Positions 23,666 to 32,392 of a DNA stretch of 32,872 nucleotides are shown here, in pieces (positions within the stretch are counted from its first letter, which is position 1; each line of letters begins with the position of its first letter). The translations under genes and the position numbers were made by a program. Origin of the DNA: Nostocales cyanobacterium PMM_0081 (GTDB taxonomy: Bacteria > Cyanobacteriota > Cyanobacteriia > Cyanobacteriales > Nostocaceae); contig CASBQC010000348.1 in NCBI GenBank assembly GCA_949127805.1, positions 1-32,872 on the forward strand. The letters are read 5' to 3'. A model generated the notes under the pieces. The model was given only the letters and a program-made list of their open reading frames with translations. It was not told the DNA's origin and made no database searches.

Positions 23666-26600
23666 ATTCGTCGTCTTCCATTGAATCCCGCGAAAGCGAT
23701 TCGTAAGTTGGACGCGGGGGAGTGCGACGCGTTCCTTGGTCTGCCATCAAATCGACTTCTACATCCAAAGAACTACCATCAGCTTGAGTTTCCACCTTAT
23801 GGACTGCTATATCTAACCCCAGCGATTGCAACTCGCGCATCAACACCTTAAATGATTCTGGTGTACCCGGTCGGGGAATTGCCTTGCCCTTAACGATCGC
23901 ATTCAATGCTTCGTTTCTTCCTTGCATATCGTCCGATTTCACAGTCAGCAATTCTTGCAATGTATACGCTGCCCCAAATGCCTCCAGTGCCCATACTTCC
24001 ATTTCCCCAAATCGCTGACCACCTTGTTGTGCCTTACCACCCAACGGCTGCTGTGTCACCAACGAATATGGACCAGTCGAACGAGCGTGAATCTTATCAT
24101 CCACCAAATGCACTAGCTTCAGCATATACGCCACCCCAATCGTTATCGGTCTATCAAATGGCTCACCAGTCCGCCCATCATATACCATGATTTTGCCGGG
24201 ATTATCTGGGTTATACACCCAGTCTTTACCCGTCTCATCTCGTGCTTCTTGCAACTTACCATGCACAATCCGCCGCGACTCCTCCGGACCATACATCTCA
24301 TCAAAGGGTACAATCTTAAATCGCACGCCCAATGTGTGACCAGCCCAACCTAACAAACACTCAAACACTTGCCCTACATTCATCCGGCTAGGCACACCCA
24401 GGGGATTGAGCACAATGTCTACTGGGCTACCATCTGGCAAATAAGGCATATCTTCCAACGGGAGGATGCGAGAAATAATTCCCTTATTGCCGTGACGCCC
24501 TGCCATTTTGTCGCCAACTTGGATTTTGCGCTTCTGTGCTACATAGACCCGCACTACCATATTCGCCCCCGGTGGCAGTTCGTCACCTTGTTCGCGGGTA
24601 AATAACCGCACATCTACTACCCGACCCTTTTCACCATTGGGAACTCGCAACGAGTTATCGCGCACATCCCGCGCTTTTTCCCCAAAGATTGCCCGCAGCA
24701 GCTTTTCTTCTGGTGGTTGGTCAGATTCACCTTTGGGGGTAACTTTTCCTACCAAGATATCCCCGGCATCTACCCATGCCCCAATGCGAATAATTCCCTG
24801 CTCATCGAGCGATCGCAGGGCATCTTCCCCGACGTTGGGTATTTCTCTGGTGATTTCCTCAGGTCCCAATTTGGTCTGTCTTGCCTCAATTTCATATTTC
24901 TCAATGTGAACTGAGGTATAAACATCCTCCTGCACCAACCGCTCACATATTAAAATCGCATCTTCGTAGTTGTAACCCTCCCAAGGCATATAAGCCACGA
25001 CAATGTTTTGCCCCAGCGCCAATTCTCCACCCTCAGTGGAAGAACCATCTGCCAAAACTTGACCTGCCACCACCTTCTCACCCATCCGCACCAACGGCTT
25101 TTGGTTCAAACAAGTGTCTTGGTTAGAGCGTTGATACTTAGAAATCGTGTATTTTAGCTCTTGGGATTTGCCGGCTATTGACTGTTGACCATTAACTGTA
25201 ATCTTTGAACCTTCAGTTGCCCGGACGCGAATTTCTGTGGCATCTACATAAGTCACATCACCATCAGTCCGCGATACAACCACCATTCCCGAATCTCGCG
25301 CTGCTTGAGCCTCCAAACCAGTCCCCACCAAGGGACGCTCTGGCTTCAACAATGGCACTGCCTGCCGTTGCATGTTGGAACCCATCAGCGCTCGGTTGGC
25401 GTCGTCATGCTCCAAAAAGGGAATCATCGATGTGGCAACCGACACAATTTGCACTGGTGAAACTGCCACATAGTCAACTTGCTCAGGTGTTGTGGTTGCC
25501 CAATCTTGGCGATAACGCACCGGCACCGATGGTCCCACAATGTAGCCGTTTTCATCTACGGGTATATCCCCCGTCGCAGTCCGCAAATCGTCTTCTTCGT
25601 CAGCCGTCATGTAAACCGGCTGCACGTCAAACCGCACTTTCCCATTTTCTACCGGACGAAATGGCGTTTCCAGAAATCCATATTGATTTACCCGCGCGTG
25701 GGTTGCCAACGAACCAATCAAGCCCGCATTTGGTCCTTCTGGTGTCTCAATTGGGCAAATGCGTCCGTAGTGAGATGGGTGAATATCTCGCACCGCAAAA
25801 CCAGCCCGTTCTCTGGTTAATCCCCCAGGACCTAGTGCCGATAAACGGCGTTTGTGCGTCAGTTCCGCCAAAGGATTAGTTTGATCCATGAACTGCGACA
25901 ATTGGGAAGAGCCAAAGAATTCTTTGATTGCCGCTACCAAGGGTTTCGGGTTAACTAAAGATGCTGGTGTCAAAACTTCCGCGTCACTTACCGTCATCCG
26001 TTCGCGAATAATCCGCTCCAACCGATTTAAACCCACCCGCACTTGGTTTTGCAGCAATTCCCCGACGCTTCTGACTCGGCGATTTCCCAGGTGGTCGATG
26101 TCGTCGGTGTTACCAATATCAAATTCTAGGTTGATTAAATAATCTACCGCCGCTAGAATATCAACTGAAGTTAATACGCGAGTTGTTTCGGGAACTTGCA
26201 AGCGTAACTTTTTGTTAAGTTTGTAGCGTCCCACCCGACCCAAGTCGTAGCGTTTGGCATCAAAAAAGCGCGAATCGAGTAACTGCTGTCCGCCCAATAC
26301 TGTGGGGGGTTCACCCGGTCGCAGTTTGCGATACAACTCCATCAGGGCTTCTTCTTCGGAAAATTGCCCTTCTTTTTCGATAGTTTTCTGGAAATATTCG
26401 GGGTGACGCAGGGCATCAAATATTTCATTATCCGACAATCCCAGAGCCTTCAGCAGCACCTGAGCCGACAATTTGCGAGTTTTGTCGATGCGTACCCAAA
26501 CCAAGTCGTTACGGTCTGTTTCAAATTTCAGCCACGCCCCCCGGTTGGGAATCAAACTAGCTGAGTAAGTGCGACGCCCGTTTTTGTCGATTTCTGATTT

Positions 26601-27005
26601 GTAGTAAACACCAGGCGATCGCACAATTTGATTGACAATTACCCGTTCGGCACCGTTGATAATAAAAGTTCCGCGATCGGTCATCAAAGGCAAATCACCT
26701 ATAAAGACCTCTTGCTCTTTAATTTCCCCAGTTTCTTTATTTATTAATCTTGTCGGCACATACATTTGCACCGCGTAGCTACTATCCCGCCTTTTGGCTT
26801 CTTCGACGCTGTACTTAGGTTGCTTCAGTCTGTAGTTATGACCCAAAAAGTGCAGTTCTAGTTTGCCGGTATAGTCTGTAATCGGACTAAAGGAGTTAAG
26901 TTCTTCTATCAGCCCTTCTTCTAGAAACCAGCGAAAGCTTGAACGCTGGATTTCAATTAAGTCGGGTAATAAAAAGGCGGGTTCCATATATGTTTCTTTA
27001 GTCAT
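23664..27005 (-). CDS. rpoB: RNA polymerase beta subunit
   Basis: A 1113-residue catalytic-core subunit of cyanobacterial length. It opens with [20 protein letters not shown]. The rifampicin pocket region ([30 protein letters not shown]) keeps the residues equivalent to E. coli Asp516, His526 and Ser531, here Asp374, His384 and Ser389. The [12 protein letters not shown] and [25 protein letters not shown] blocks near the C-terminus are diagnostic. The start ATG (27003-27005) is preceded by AAAGG with a 7-nt spacer, a good ribosome site. It is the first gene of the rpoB-rpoC1-rpoC2 group, with a 731-bp leader/spacer upstream back to tatD. Confidence 0.99.
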   Translation of the reverse strand: MTKETYMEPAFLLPDLIEIQRSSFRWFLEEGLIEELNSFSPITDYTGKLELHFLGHNYRLKQPKYSVEEAKRRDSSYAVQMYVPTRLINKETGEIKEQEVFIGDLPLMTDRGTFIINGAERVIVNQIVRSPGVYYKSEIDKNGRRTYSASLIPNRGAWLKFETDRNDLVWVRIDKTRKLSAQVLLKALGLSDNEIFDALRHPEYFQKTIEKEGQFSEEEALMELYRKLRPGEPPTVLGGQQLLDSRFFDAKRYDLGRVGRYKLNKKLRLQVPETTRVLTSVDILAAVDYLINLEFDIGNTDDIDHLGNRRVRSVGELLQNQVRVGLNRLERIIRERMTVSDAEVLTPASLVNPKPLVAAIKEFFGSSQLSQFMDQTNPLAELTHKRRLSALGPGGLTRERAGFAVRDIHPSHYGRICPIETPEGPNAGLIGSLATHARVNQYGFLETPFRPVENGKVRFDVQPVYMTADEEDDLRTATGDIPVDENGYIVGPSVPVRYRQDWATTTPEQVDYVAVSPVQIVSVATSMIPFLEHDDANRALMGSNMQRQAVPLLKPERPLVGTGLEAQAARDSGMVVVSRTDGDVTYVDATEIRVRATEGSKITVNGQQSIAGKSQELKYTISKYQRSNQDTCLNQKPLVRMGEKVVAGQVLADGSSTEGGELALGQNIVVAYMPWEGYNYEDAILICERLVQEDVYTSVHIEKYEIEARQTKLGPEEITREIPNVGEDALRSLDEQGIIRIGAWVDAGDILVGKVTPKGESDQPPEEKLLRAIFGEKARDVRDNSLRVPNGEKGRVVDVRLFTREQGDELPPGANMVVRVYVAQKRKIQVGDKMAGRHGNKGIISRILPLEDMPYLPDGSPVDIVLNPLGVPSRMNVGQVFECLLGWAGHTLGVRFKIVPFDEMYGPEESRRIVHGKLQEARDETGKDWVYNPDNPGKIMVYDGRTGEPFDRPITIGVAYMLKLVHLVDDKIHARSTGPYSLVTQQPLGGKAQQGGQRFGEMEVWALEAFGAAYTLQELLTVKSDDMQGRNEALNAIVKGKAIPRPGTPESFKVLMRELQSLGLDIAVHKVETQADGSSLDVEVDLMADQGTRRTPPRPTYESLSRDSMEDDE

Positions 27006-27284
27006 GCCTCTACCTTTATCAATTGTGAATTCTCGCTCGTACGCTGCACTCCTCGAAGGTTATCATCGAAGCGTGTCCGTAGTCTGGAAACTTATCATAC
27101 ATACCACCTGACGTAGCTCAGGGTGCCGCCAAAAGCAATTAAAGCTTTAAGGAGTGGTTTTGACTCTATGATCGATCGCCCCTATTATGGTTCATAAACC
27201 ACCAAAATCGCTGCCCGCCGCGTTGCCTCAACACTGGAAAGATATATTGTTGATTTTGATTTGCAGATCCTCACTTACACTTCC

Positions 27285-27319
27285 AAAAAAGCGCGTCAAT
27301 TAGCGCATCCGTGCGCTTT
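27285..27319 (-). terminator. Terminator/antiterminator-like element upstream of rpoB
   Basis: On the minus strand, AAAGCGC (27319-27313) can pair with GCGCTTT (27294-27288), followed by a T-run (TTTTTT at 27290-27285): a weak intrinsic terminator shape. The alternative hairpin AGCGCA/TGCGCT (27302-27317, 4-nt loop) uses the same upstream arm, so the two folds exclude each other. It lies ~280 bp before the rpoB start. Confidence 0.35.
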
Positions 27320-27635
27320 ATACTGTTCTGTCTTTTATACACGCTCGCAATATTTCAACTCAGGTGATGTTTTAAGACGATCGCAACGCTCCGCTTTTAT
27401 AAGTTCTAATCAGTATCGCTTTCTCTTGTTGGGTATTAATCACAAGTCAATTCACGTTTAACAATTTTTATAGATTAAATACAGATGTGCTTTTTTGGGC
27501 AAAATGTTCGCTTTCACGTAAATGTAGTTGTTTTTGCTGGAGGGTGATGTATTTTTCGCATCCGCATGTAGAGAGAAAAGGATGAAGCGTGAAACTTCAG
27601 CGAGCTAATTTTTAGTTCCTTCCTTAACCATTATG

Positions 27636-27708
27636 ACGCAAGAAAAACATTTTGGAGGCAATAATACTAGCATATTTTTGCGCTCCTCGATTTTTATTTT
27701 TCTTGCGT
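27636..27708 (-). other. Long hairpin immediately downstream of tatD
   Basis: Perfect 12-nt arms ACGCAAGAAAAA (27636-27647) and TTTTTCTTGCGT (27697-27708) enclose an inner GGAGGCAA.../...TTTGCGCTCC pairing. It starts 28 bp after the tatD stop codon on the minus strand. It could be a transcript 3'-end structure or a small TIR-bearing element. There is no long U-run right after it on the minus strand. Confidence 0.45.
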
Positions 27709-27736
27709 TTGAAATGATGTATCCGGCTCACTTTAT

Positions 27737-28522
27737 CTAGAGTGTTAACCCAAATAGTTTACAGGCATTCTCAGTAGTTTGAGCCGCGATCGCTTCAATC
27801 GTTTCCCCACGCAATTTGGCTACTTGTTCTGCGACATAACGCACGTAAGCAGGTTCGTTGCGCTTTTCCCCTCGTTTCGGAACCGGCGCCAGGAAGGGAC
27901 AATCTGTTTCAATTAACAGCCGATCTGACTTTACCATCGCAGCTGAATGTTGAATGTCTATGGCGTTTTTGAAGGTCACGGTGCCACTAAAGCTGATATA
28001 AAAGCCCAAGTCGAGAAACCATTGAACTTCTTGTGGTTTTCCACCCCAGCAGTGCATGACGCCTCGGATACTGTCTCCTTTGAGATTCCTCCATTTTTGC
28101 AATATGTCTCTTACTTCTAATGCAGCGTTCCGGCAGTGGATAATCACTGGTAAGTTGAGTTCACATGCGATCGCTAGTTGAGCTTCAAACACTCTTACCT
28201 GGGAGTCGTAGTTATCTGCCTTATAAAAATCCAGCCCCATTTCTCCAATTGCTACTACTTTGGCATCAGAGTTAGCCAAAGATAATATTTCTTGCTCTGT
28301 TTGGCTATTCCATTTCTGGGCATCTAAAGGATGTAACCCTATGGCATAGCTTATTTCTGGGCATGAATGAGCGATCGCTTGAATGCTGGAAAATTCTGAT
28401 GGTTCGACGCACGAATGTACTAGATGTACTACACCTGCTTCTTGCCATCGCGATCGCACGGCTGCTAAATCCGGCTGAAAAAGGTCAAAGTTGAGATGAA
28501 CATGGGTATCAATCAGCTGCAT
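27737..28522 (-). CDS. tatD: TatD family metal-dependent hydrolase
   Basis: A 261-residue amidohydrolase-fold deoxyribonuclease-type protein of the TatD/YcfH family. The metal ligands are visible: His7 and His9 in DTHVHL, Glu94 in GEMGLDFYK, His129 in VIIHCRNA, His157 in GVMHCWGG and Asp207 in ETDCPFLAP. The length is normal for the family. It lies between rpsT and rpoB on the same strand; the order rpsT - tatD - rpoB is familiar in cyanobacteria. Family members are 3'-5' DNA exonucleases or tRNA/DNA repair-linked nucleases; the precise substrate here cannot be read from sequence. The symbol marks the family rather than a proven ortholog. Confidence 0.92.
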   Translation of the reverse strand: MQLIDTHVHLNFDLFQPDLAAVRSRWQEAGVVHLVHSCVEPSEFSSIQAIAHSCPEISYAIGLHPLDAQKWNSQTEQEILSLANSDAKVVAIGEMGLDFYKADNYDSQVRVFEAQLAIACELNLPVIIHCRNAALEVRDILQKWRNLKGDSIRGVMHCWGGKPQEVQWFLDLGFYISFSGTVTFKNAIDIQHSAAMVKSDRLLIETDCPFLAPVPKRGEKRNEPAYVRYVAEQVAKLRGETIEAIAAQTTENACKLFGLTL

Positions 28523-28549
28523 CGACGAGTCCTTTGTCCTTCTTCAAAG

Positions 28550-28577
28550 CATGAGTTTTGATGACTAACAACTCATG
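28550..28577. other. Intercistronic hairpin between rpsT and tatD
   Basis: Arms CATGAGTT (28550-28557) and AACTCATG (28570-28577) with a 12-nt loop fill most of the short rpsT-tatD gap, immediately after the rpsT stop codon. No U-run follows, so it looks like a processing or stability element rather than a terminator. Confidence 0.45.
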
Positions 28578-28581
28578 ACTA

Positions 28582-28875
28582 TTATGCTGATACGGCGGAG
28601 CTTTTTAGTTTTTTCGCCAAGTTTGACTTTTTTCTCGCTCCGTTGTTGGCATGAAGTACACCTCGCTTTACGGCTTTGTCGATTTTGCTATAAGCTTCCG
28701 ACATCCGATCGTCTACTTCTTTCTTTAATTCTGAGCTAGGATTAGCTGCATAGGTTGCTACAGCCAAAAGGTATTTCTTCATCAGCGTTTTCACGGCTGA
28801 TTTATATGCTTTATTACGCAAGCGATTGCGTTCTGCGATATTGGCGCGTTTTAGAGCAGACTTTGTATTCGCCAC
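28582..28875 (-). CDS. rpsT: 30S ribosomal protein S20
   Basis: A 97-residue basic, helical 16S rRNA-binding protein of the small subunit. The sequence from [34 protein letters not shown] through the [19 protein letters not shown] tail is a full-length S20. The start chosen is GTG (28873-28875), because S20 proteins begin M-A-N-T-K. Four extra upstream codons starting at a TTG (28885-28887) are open but do not match the family. A weak GGGA lies upstream of the GTG. It is first in the minus-strand rpsT-tatD-rpo block and divergent from hisD. Non-ATG starts are common in S20 genes and can play a part in autogenous control. Confidence 0.96.
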   Translation of the reverse strand: MANTKSALKRANIAERNRLRNKAYKSAVKTLMKKYLLAVATYAANPSSELKKEVDDRMSEAYSKIDKAVKRGVLHANNGARKKSNLAKKLKSSAVSA

Positions 28876-29601
28876 TGTCAATCCCAAAAAGACTATTAAT
28901 TATGTACACACACTACTAGGCTTACTAATATAGCATCTTTTTTGCCAATGTTATAATTTCCTAGAAAAAATATCATAACTAAGTTTTGCGTTGTTTGTTT
29001 TAATTTTTCCTGTTATCAGAAAAAAAGACATGAACTCACCTACTCAATGTCGGACGACAACTGAAGAAATGCGTTAAAATTAGGTACTTCAGTAAATAGG
29101 GACTTCTCGCCACCTCTTACCCAAGCGCTCCGACCACCCCATAAAAATGTGTTGCAAAAGGCAAGGTATGAACGGCTAAACTTGAATGGTAGAAATGTAG
29201 AGACACGAAATATCGCGTTTGTACAAGCATGTTAGCTAATCAAGTAGAAAATAGGCAAAAATGATACTCAAACCTTACCTAAACTCAAAGGTAAAGGCAG
29301 GATGCTCAAACAAACTACCTCCACACCTCATAGGTTAGACGAAAGAAAAAGGAATTTGGGTATATCACATGGGCTTTGTGGCTTGCCCCGTGAGGCAAAA
29401 CCAATAAAAGCAAATGGGCAGATAATAATTTAATCGCTATTGTTAGCAACCCAAGTGCGCTTCTTGCCTTGGGAGTATCAAAAAAATCCAGGTTAAGCTA
29501 GAGAAGAGAATTAGGATAAGCTTTGCACTCTCCTTGGGTAAAAAGCAAAACTGATTCTCAAAGATGGGAATATTCGTTCATTTTGGCACTCTCCTTACTC
29601 C
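28876..29601. other. 726-bp divergent spacer between rpsT and hisD
   Basis: No protein gene recognised. It must carry promoters for rpsT (minus) and hisD (plus). It contains a degenerate palindromic repeat (29197-29224), a small TTGCC/GGCAA hairpin near 29383-29398, and a near-duplicated word gcactctcctt at about 29525 and 29586, the latter just before the hisD start. No known riboswitch or ncRNA could be matched by eye. Confidence 0.55.
29197..29224. repeat. Degenerate copy of the 28-bp palindromic repeat
   Basis: Has the gtagagac...tcgcgt..gtac frame with several changes (gtagagacacgaaatatcgc, then gtttgtac). Same length and ends as the copies at 6707 and 18508, but the palindrome has decayed, suggesting an older insertion. 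Confidence 0.6.
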
Positions 29602-30903
29602 ATGCTGCGAATCATTACTCAGCAGGCAGACGTCACAGCAGAACTGCAACGTATCTGCGATCGCACCCATGATGAACAGGTGCATCATAAAGAAGCAACC
29701 GTGCGGGAAGTGTTGCAAGCAGTGAAACGCCAAGGCGATAAAGCTGTATTGCATTACACAGCCGAATTTGACAACCAAACTTTCAAGCCTGACGAACTGC
29801 GTGTTTCCGGTTCCGAACTGGATGCAGCTTACCAACAGGTGTCAAAAGAGTTGCTAGAGGCAATTCGGCTAGCATCGCGCCAAATTGAAGCGTTTCATCG
29901 TCAGCGAGTACCAAAAAGCTGGGTACACTTTGGCGATGATGATGTAGTGCTGGGTAAGCGCTACACTCCTGTAGACCGAGCGGGATTATATGTTCCTGGT
30001 GGTCGTGCCGCTTATCCCAGTACGGTGCTGATGAATGCTATTCCGGCGAGGGTGGCTAATGTCCCCCGTGTGGTCATCGTAACGCCACCGGGAGCGCACA
30101 AAGCGATTAACCCGGCAGTGTTGGTAGCTGCCCAAGAAGCTGGGGTACAAGAAATTTATCGTGTCGGAGGCGCCCAGGCGATCGCCGCTTTAGCCTACGG
30201 TACAGAAACGATTCCGAAAGTAAATGTGATTACAGGTCCAGGTAATATTTATGTCACCCTAGCGAAAAAACTCGTATACGGGACTGTAGGCATCGATTCT
30301 TTAGCAGGACCGAGTGAAGTGCTAATTATTGCCGACGAAACCGCAAATGCCGTACATGTGGCGGCGGATTTGTTGGCACAAGCCGAACACGATCCGATGG
30401 CAGCAGCAATATTGTTGACAACGGATACAAGTTTGGCGAAGAACGTGCAAGTCGCAGTAGAAAGACAGCTAATAGATCACCCTAGAAGAATAGATACAGA
30501 AAAAGCGATCGCTCACTACGGCTTAATCGTCGTTGTCGAATCTCTGGAAGCCGCAGCTCAATTCTCGAATGAGTTTGCCCCGGAACACTTAGAATTACAA
30601 GTCGAAGATCCTTGGGCATTAATTCAACATATTCGCCATGCAGGGGCAATCTTCTTAGGGCATTTTACACCAGAAGCTGTGGGAGACTATTTAGCCGGAC
30701 CAAATCACACTTTGCCTACTTCTGGTGCTGCTCATTATGCTTCAGCATTGGGTGTCGAAACTTTCTTGAAACATTCGAGTATCATCCAATACTCTGACAC
30801 TGCCCTGCAAAAAGTAGCTGGCGCAATTGACGTATTAGCAACAGCGGAGGGCTTGCCTTCCCATGCTGATTCAGTCAGACGCCGAGTTCAACAAGAAGAA
30901 TAA
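29602..30903 (+). CDS. hisD: Histidinol dehydrogenase
   Basis: A 433-residue cytosolic enzyme that oxidises L-histidinol to L-histidine in two NAD-dependent steps, the last in histidine biosynthesis. Zinc ligands equivalent to E. coli Gln259, His262, Asp360 and His419 are Gln260, His263, Asp362 and His421. Signature blocks are VPGGRAAYPSTVLMNAIPA, ITGPGNIYVTLAKKLVYG, GIDSLAGPSEVLI and FAPEHLEL, then GPNHTLPTSGAA. Full length. The ATG start matches the MLRIITQQ N-terminus usual in cyanobacteria, although no Shine-Dalgarno sequence is visible. It stands apart from other his genes, which is common in cyanobacteria, and is divergent from rpsT. Confidence 0.98.
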   Translation: MLRIITQQADVTAELQRICDRTHDEQVHHKEATVREVLQAVKRQGDKAVLHYTAEFDNQTFKPDELRVSGSELDAAYQQVSKELLEAIRLASRQIEAFHRQRVPKSWVHFGDDDVVLGKRYTPVDRAGLYVPGGRAAYPSTVLMNAIPARVANVPRVVIVTPPGAHKAINPAVLVAAQEAGVQEIYRVGGAQAIAALAYGTETIPKVNVITGPGNIYVTLAKKLVYGTVGIDSLAGPSEVLIIADETANAVHVAADLLAQAEHDPMAAAILLTTDTSLAKNVQVAVERQLIDHPRRIDTEKAIAHYGLIVVVESLEAAAQFSNEFAPEHLELQVEDPWALIQHIRHAGAIFLGHFTPEAVGDYLAGPNHTLPTSGAAHYASALGVETFLKHSSIIQYSDTALQKVAGAIDVLATAEGLPSHADSVRRRVQQEE

Positions 30904-30984
30904 TTACAAATCCTTAATTTTTTCTTAAACTTTTGGTAAAAGTTACTTAGTGGCTACAAACTAAAAGTTTAATTGCAGGGCGTA

Positions 30985-31006
30985 GCCTTTACTAAATAAA
31001 GGCTTT
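30985..31006 (+). terminator. Hairpin downstream of hisD
   Basis: GCCTTTA (30985-30991) and TAAAGGC (30997-31003) form a 7-bp stem with a 5-nt loop, followed by TTTGTCT. It lies ~80 bp after the hisD stop. A weak terminator candidate that may also be part of a dispersed repeat (gggcgtagcc at its left). Confidence 0.4.
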
Positions 31007-31024
31007 GTCTGTTGCTGGGAAATT

Positions 31025-31043
31025 GTTGGCACAACCTGCCAAC
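31025..31043 (+). promoter_or_regulatory. Leader hairpin before the universal stress gene
   Basis: A perfect 7-bp stem, GTTGGCA (31025-31031) with TGCCAAC (31037-31043) and loop caacc, lies about 35 nt before the strong Shine-Dalgarno sequence of the downstream gene. It could be an mRNA leader structure or an operator. Confidence 0.3.
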
Positions 31044-31078
31044 ACCTTCACAGGTAATTATGTCAAATGTCTACTCTT

Positions 31079-31084
31079 GAGGAG
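31079..31084 (+). promoter_or_regulatory. Strong Shine-Dalgarno deciding the usp start
   Basis: GAGGAG lies 9 nt before the GTG at 31094, the best ribosome site in this part of the window. It sits inside the frame if the upstream ATG (31067) is used, so it favours the GTG start. Confidence 0.55.
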
Positions 31085-31093
31085 ACTACAGCG

Positions 31094-31519
31094 GTGCTAA
31101 ATACTATTTTGGTAGCTCTGGACGGTTCAGAAATTGCAGAACGCGTAATTCAGACTTTACAGGAATTGGTGCTGCTAAAAGAAAGCAAAGTTATTCTCTG
31201 TCATGTGTTCCCCACGCCAGAATCAGAGATGGAACTAGCCGCAGATCGTCCTCAAGGAGAGTCACCGACACTTTCTTATTTTCATATAGAAAAACAACTG
31301 CAATCCTACCAGGAACAGTTGCCAGTCAACAGTGAATTAGAATTATTAACTGGCGATCCGGTAGAAGAAATTATTCGCCTTGCCAATATTTACCAAGCTG
31401 ACTTGATTATTATTGGCAGTCGCGGATTAACTGGGATGAAGCGAATTGTTCAGGGTTCAGTTAGCAGTCAAGTGGTGGAAGAATCGCCTTGTTCAGTGTT
31501 GGTTGTGAAGCCGAATTAA
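31094..31519 (+). CDS. Universal stress protein (UspA family)
   Basis: A single-domain UspA-fold protein (141 residues from GTG; 150 if the upstream ATG at 31067 is used). The N-terminal strand LNTILVALDGSE and the C-terminal nucleotide-binding motif G-x2-G-x9-GS (GSRGLTGMKRIVQGS) mark the ATP-binding subclass. The chosen GTG start has a strong GAGGAG at 9-nt spacing and gives the family-typical MLNTILVALDGSE beginning; the ATG at 31067 lacks such a site. Family proteins bind ATP/AMP and help survival under stress; the exact role is not readable. The 3' end, including the stop codon, is duplicated in tandem (39-bp unit). Confidence 0.92.
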   Translation: MLNTILVALDGSEIAERVIQTLQELVLLKESKVILCHVFPTPESEMELAADRPQGESPTLSYFHIEKQLQSYQEQLPVNSELELLTGDPVEEIIRLANIYQADLIIIGSRGLTGMKRIVQGSVSSQVVEESPCSVLVVKPN

Positions 31520-31575
31520 AATCAGGTAAGGGCAAAGTTGGTTGTGAAGCCGAATTAAAATCAGGTAAGGGGAAA
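31498..31575. repeat. 39-bp tandem duplication at the 3' end of usp
   Basis: The segment from gttggttgtgaagccg through the stop codon to ggtaagg is repeated with a 39-bp period (31498-31536 and 31537-31575), with one difference in 39. The second copy is non-coding. A third word caggtaaggg recurs near 31699, showing the motif is dispersed locally. Confidence 0.9.
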
Positions 31576-31587
31576 TGAGATAATGCC

Positions 31588-31653
31588 ATGACCACAACTC
31601 CAGCAGTCACTAAACGACTTACCTTTGAAGAATATCTAGCCGCTCGTCCTTGA
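31588..31653 (+). pseudogene. N-terminal relic of a Uma2-family (DUF820) protein
   Basis: A 21-codon frame reading MTTTPAVTKRLTFEEYLAARP then TGA. The phrase LTFEEYLA with a short Thr-rich lead is the usual N-terminus of Uma2-type restriction-endonuclease-fold proteins, a very abundant family in filamentous cyanobacteria. The remaining ~170 residues expected are absent. The sequence after the stop is a short inverted repeat (acggctcaagccgt), suggesting truncation by repeat insertion or deletion. Confidence 0.55.
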
Positions 31654-31745
31654 CAATTTTAACGGCTCAAGCCGTTACTACGTTCAGGAGCGTTTATCAG
31701 GTAAGGGAGATGAGATTAATTTGTCGTCCCCCCTACTCTTGTTTT

Positions 31746-32132
31746 TCAACGTCCCTGAGTTGCCAAAAAGGTTCGCAAACTCAACAAACTCAAGCTTTGC
31801 CCCAAATTCAACGGCAAAATTGATACTCCTTCCAAGCGAGACTGTACCCAACCTTCACCCCAGTACCACTCATGAAAGCCGTCGATACCTTGACTGAGTA
31901 GCAAGCGCAAACAGTTGGGTTTTGCTACATCTACTTGATGATGAATCTTAACTGGTCCAATTGAACTAGTAAATTGAAATCCTGAATGTAATTCTTCTGG
32001 CATTCCGGGGGAAAAACGTTGCCCGATGAGCCATTTTTCTTGTTGCACAGGACGCAGCAGACTGTCTTTGATTGTAGTTGCTGATGCTTCAACTTCTATA
32101 CGTAGTTGACTTTGTTGAAAATTACCGAGCAT
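31746..32132 (-). CDS. Conserved hypothetical protein, START/SRPBCC-like
   Basis: A 128-residue soluble protein. The pattern fits a SRPBCC/START-type lipid- or ligand-binding fold: an opening strand (LRIEVEASATTIKDSLLRP), a central GFQFTSSIGPVKIHHQVDV hairpin, then the distinctive GFHEWYWGEGWVQSRLEGVSILPLNL and a C-terminal helix. No catalytic residues are evident. It is convergent with the usp/Uma2-relic side and divergent from hslO across a 260-bp spacer (32133-32392) that has no gene. The fold assignment is from the sequence pattern only. Confidence 0.6.
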   Translation of the reverse strand: MLGNFQQSQLRIEVEASATTIKDSLLRPVQQEKWLIGQRFSPGMPEELHSGFQFTSSIGPVKIHHQVDVAKPNCLRLLLSQGIDGFHEWYWGEGWVQSRLEGVSILPLNLGQSLSLLSLRTFLATQGR

Positions 32133-32392
32133 TTTGGGAGCGTTCGCATTTTCTTTTAGTATGACAAATGTGGTTCATCAGATACGGGCTTGTTCAAAGG
32201 AAAATGAAAATTTCATTACACTACGCCCACGATAAAATATTTCTTCAAAATTCCCTACTCCCTACAAGCGCGGAAAGCCGCTCGTTTTCATACGGACATC
32301 CTTAACCATTGTTCCTTTCTTTGGTCACTTTTCTAGGAGCTTCTGAACTTAAAATAGAAAAAGTGAACTTGTTAAGAAATGTAAGGTTATTC

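Larger units (their letters stand above)
27006..27736. other. 731-bp spacer/leader between tatD and rpoB
   Basis: No credible gene; a 66-codon plus-strand frame at 27261-27461 has no family features. It contains a terminator- or attenuator-like element (27285-27319), a long hairpin just after tatD (27636-27708) and a short heptad-like stretch (aaggatgaagcgtgaaac near 27578). The rpoB promoter must lie here or in the upstream genes. A TATGAT-like -10 on the minus strand near 27095-27105 is possible but lacks a convincing -35. Confidence 0.6.

Noticed and set aside
23906..24190. Further plus-strand frames opposite rpoB, rpoC1 and rpoC2
   Set aside because: All are complementary-strand shadows of strongly conserved RNA polymerase genes.
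25205..25879. 224-codon plus-strand frame antisense to rpoB
   Set aside because: Lies wholly inside the conserved rpoB sequence; its composition is what the complementary strand of rpoB gives, with no domain features.
27261..27461. 66-codon plus-strand frame in the rpoB leader
   Set aside because: No ribosome site or family features, and it overlaps the hairpin elements.
28990..29600. A search by eye for tRNA, Yfr-type small RNA or riboswitch in the rpsT-hisD spacer
   Set aside because: No cloverleaf, no conserved Yfr1-like core (ACTCCTCACAC) and no known riboswitch signature were found.
31060..31080. Short ATG frame (MSNVYS) overlapping the usp ATG, as a possible upstream ORF
   Set aside because: Lacks its own ribosome site, and the better usp start is the GTG at 31094; probably chance.
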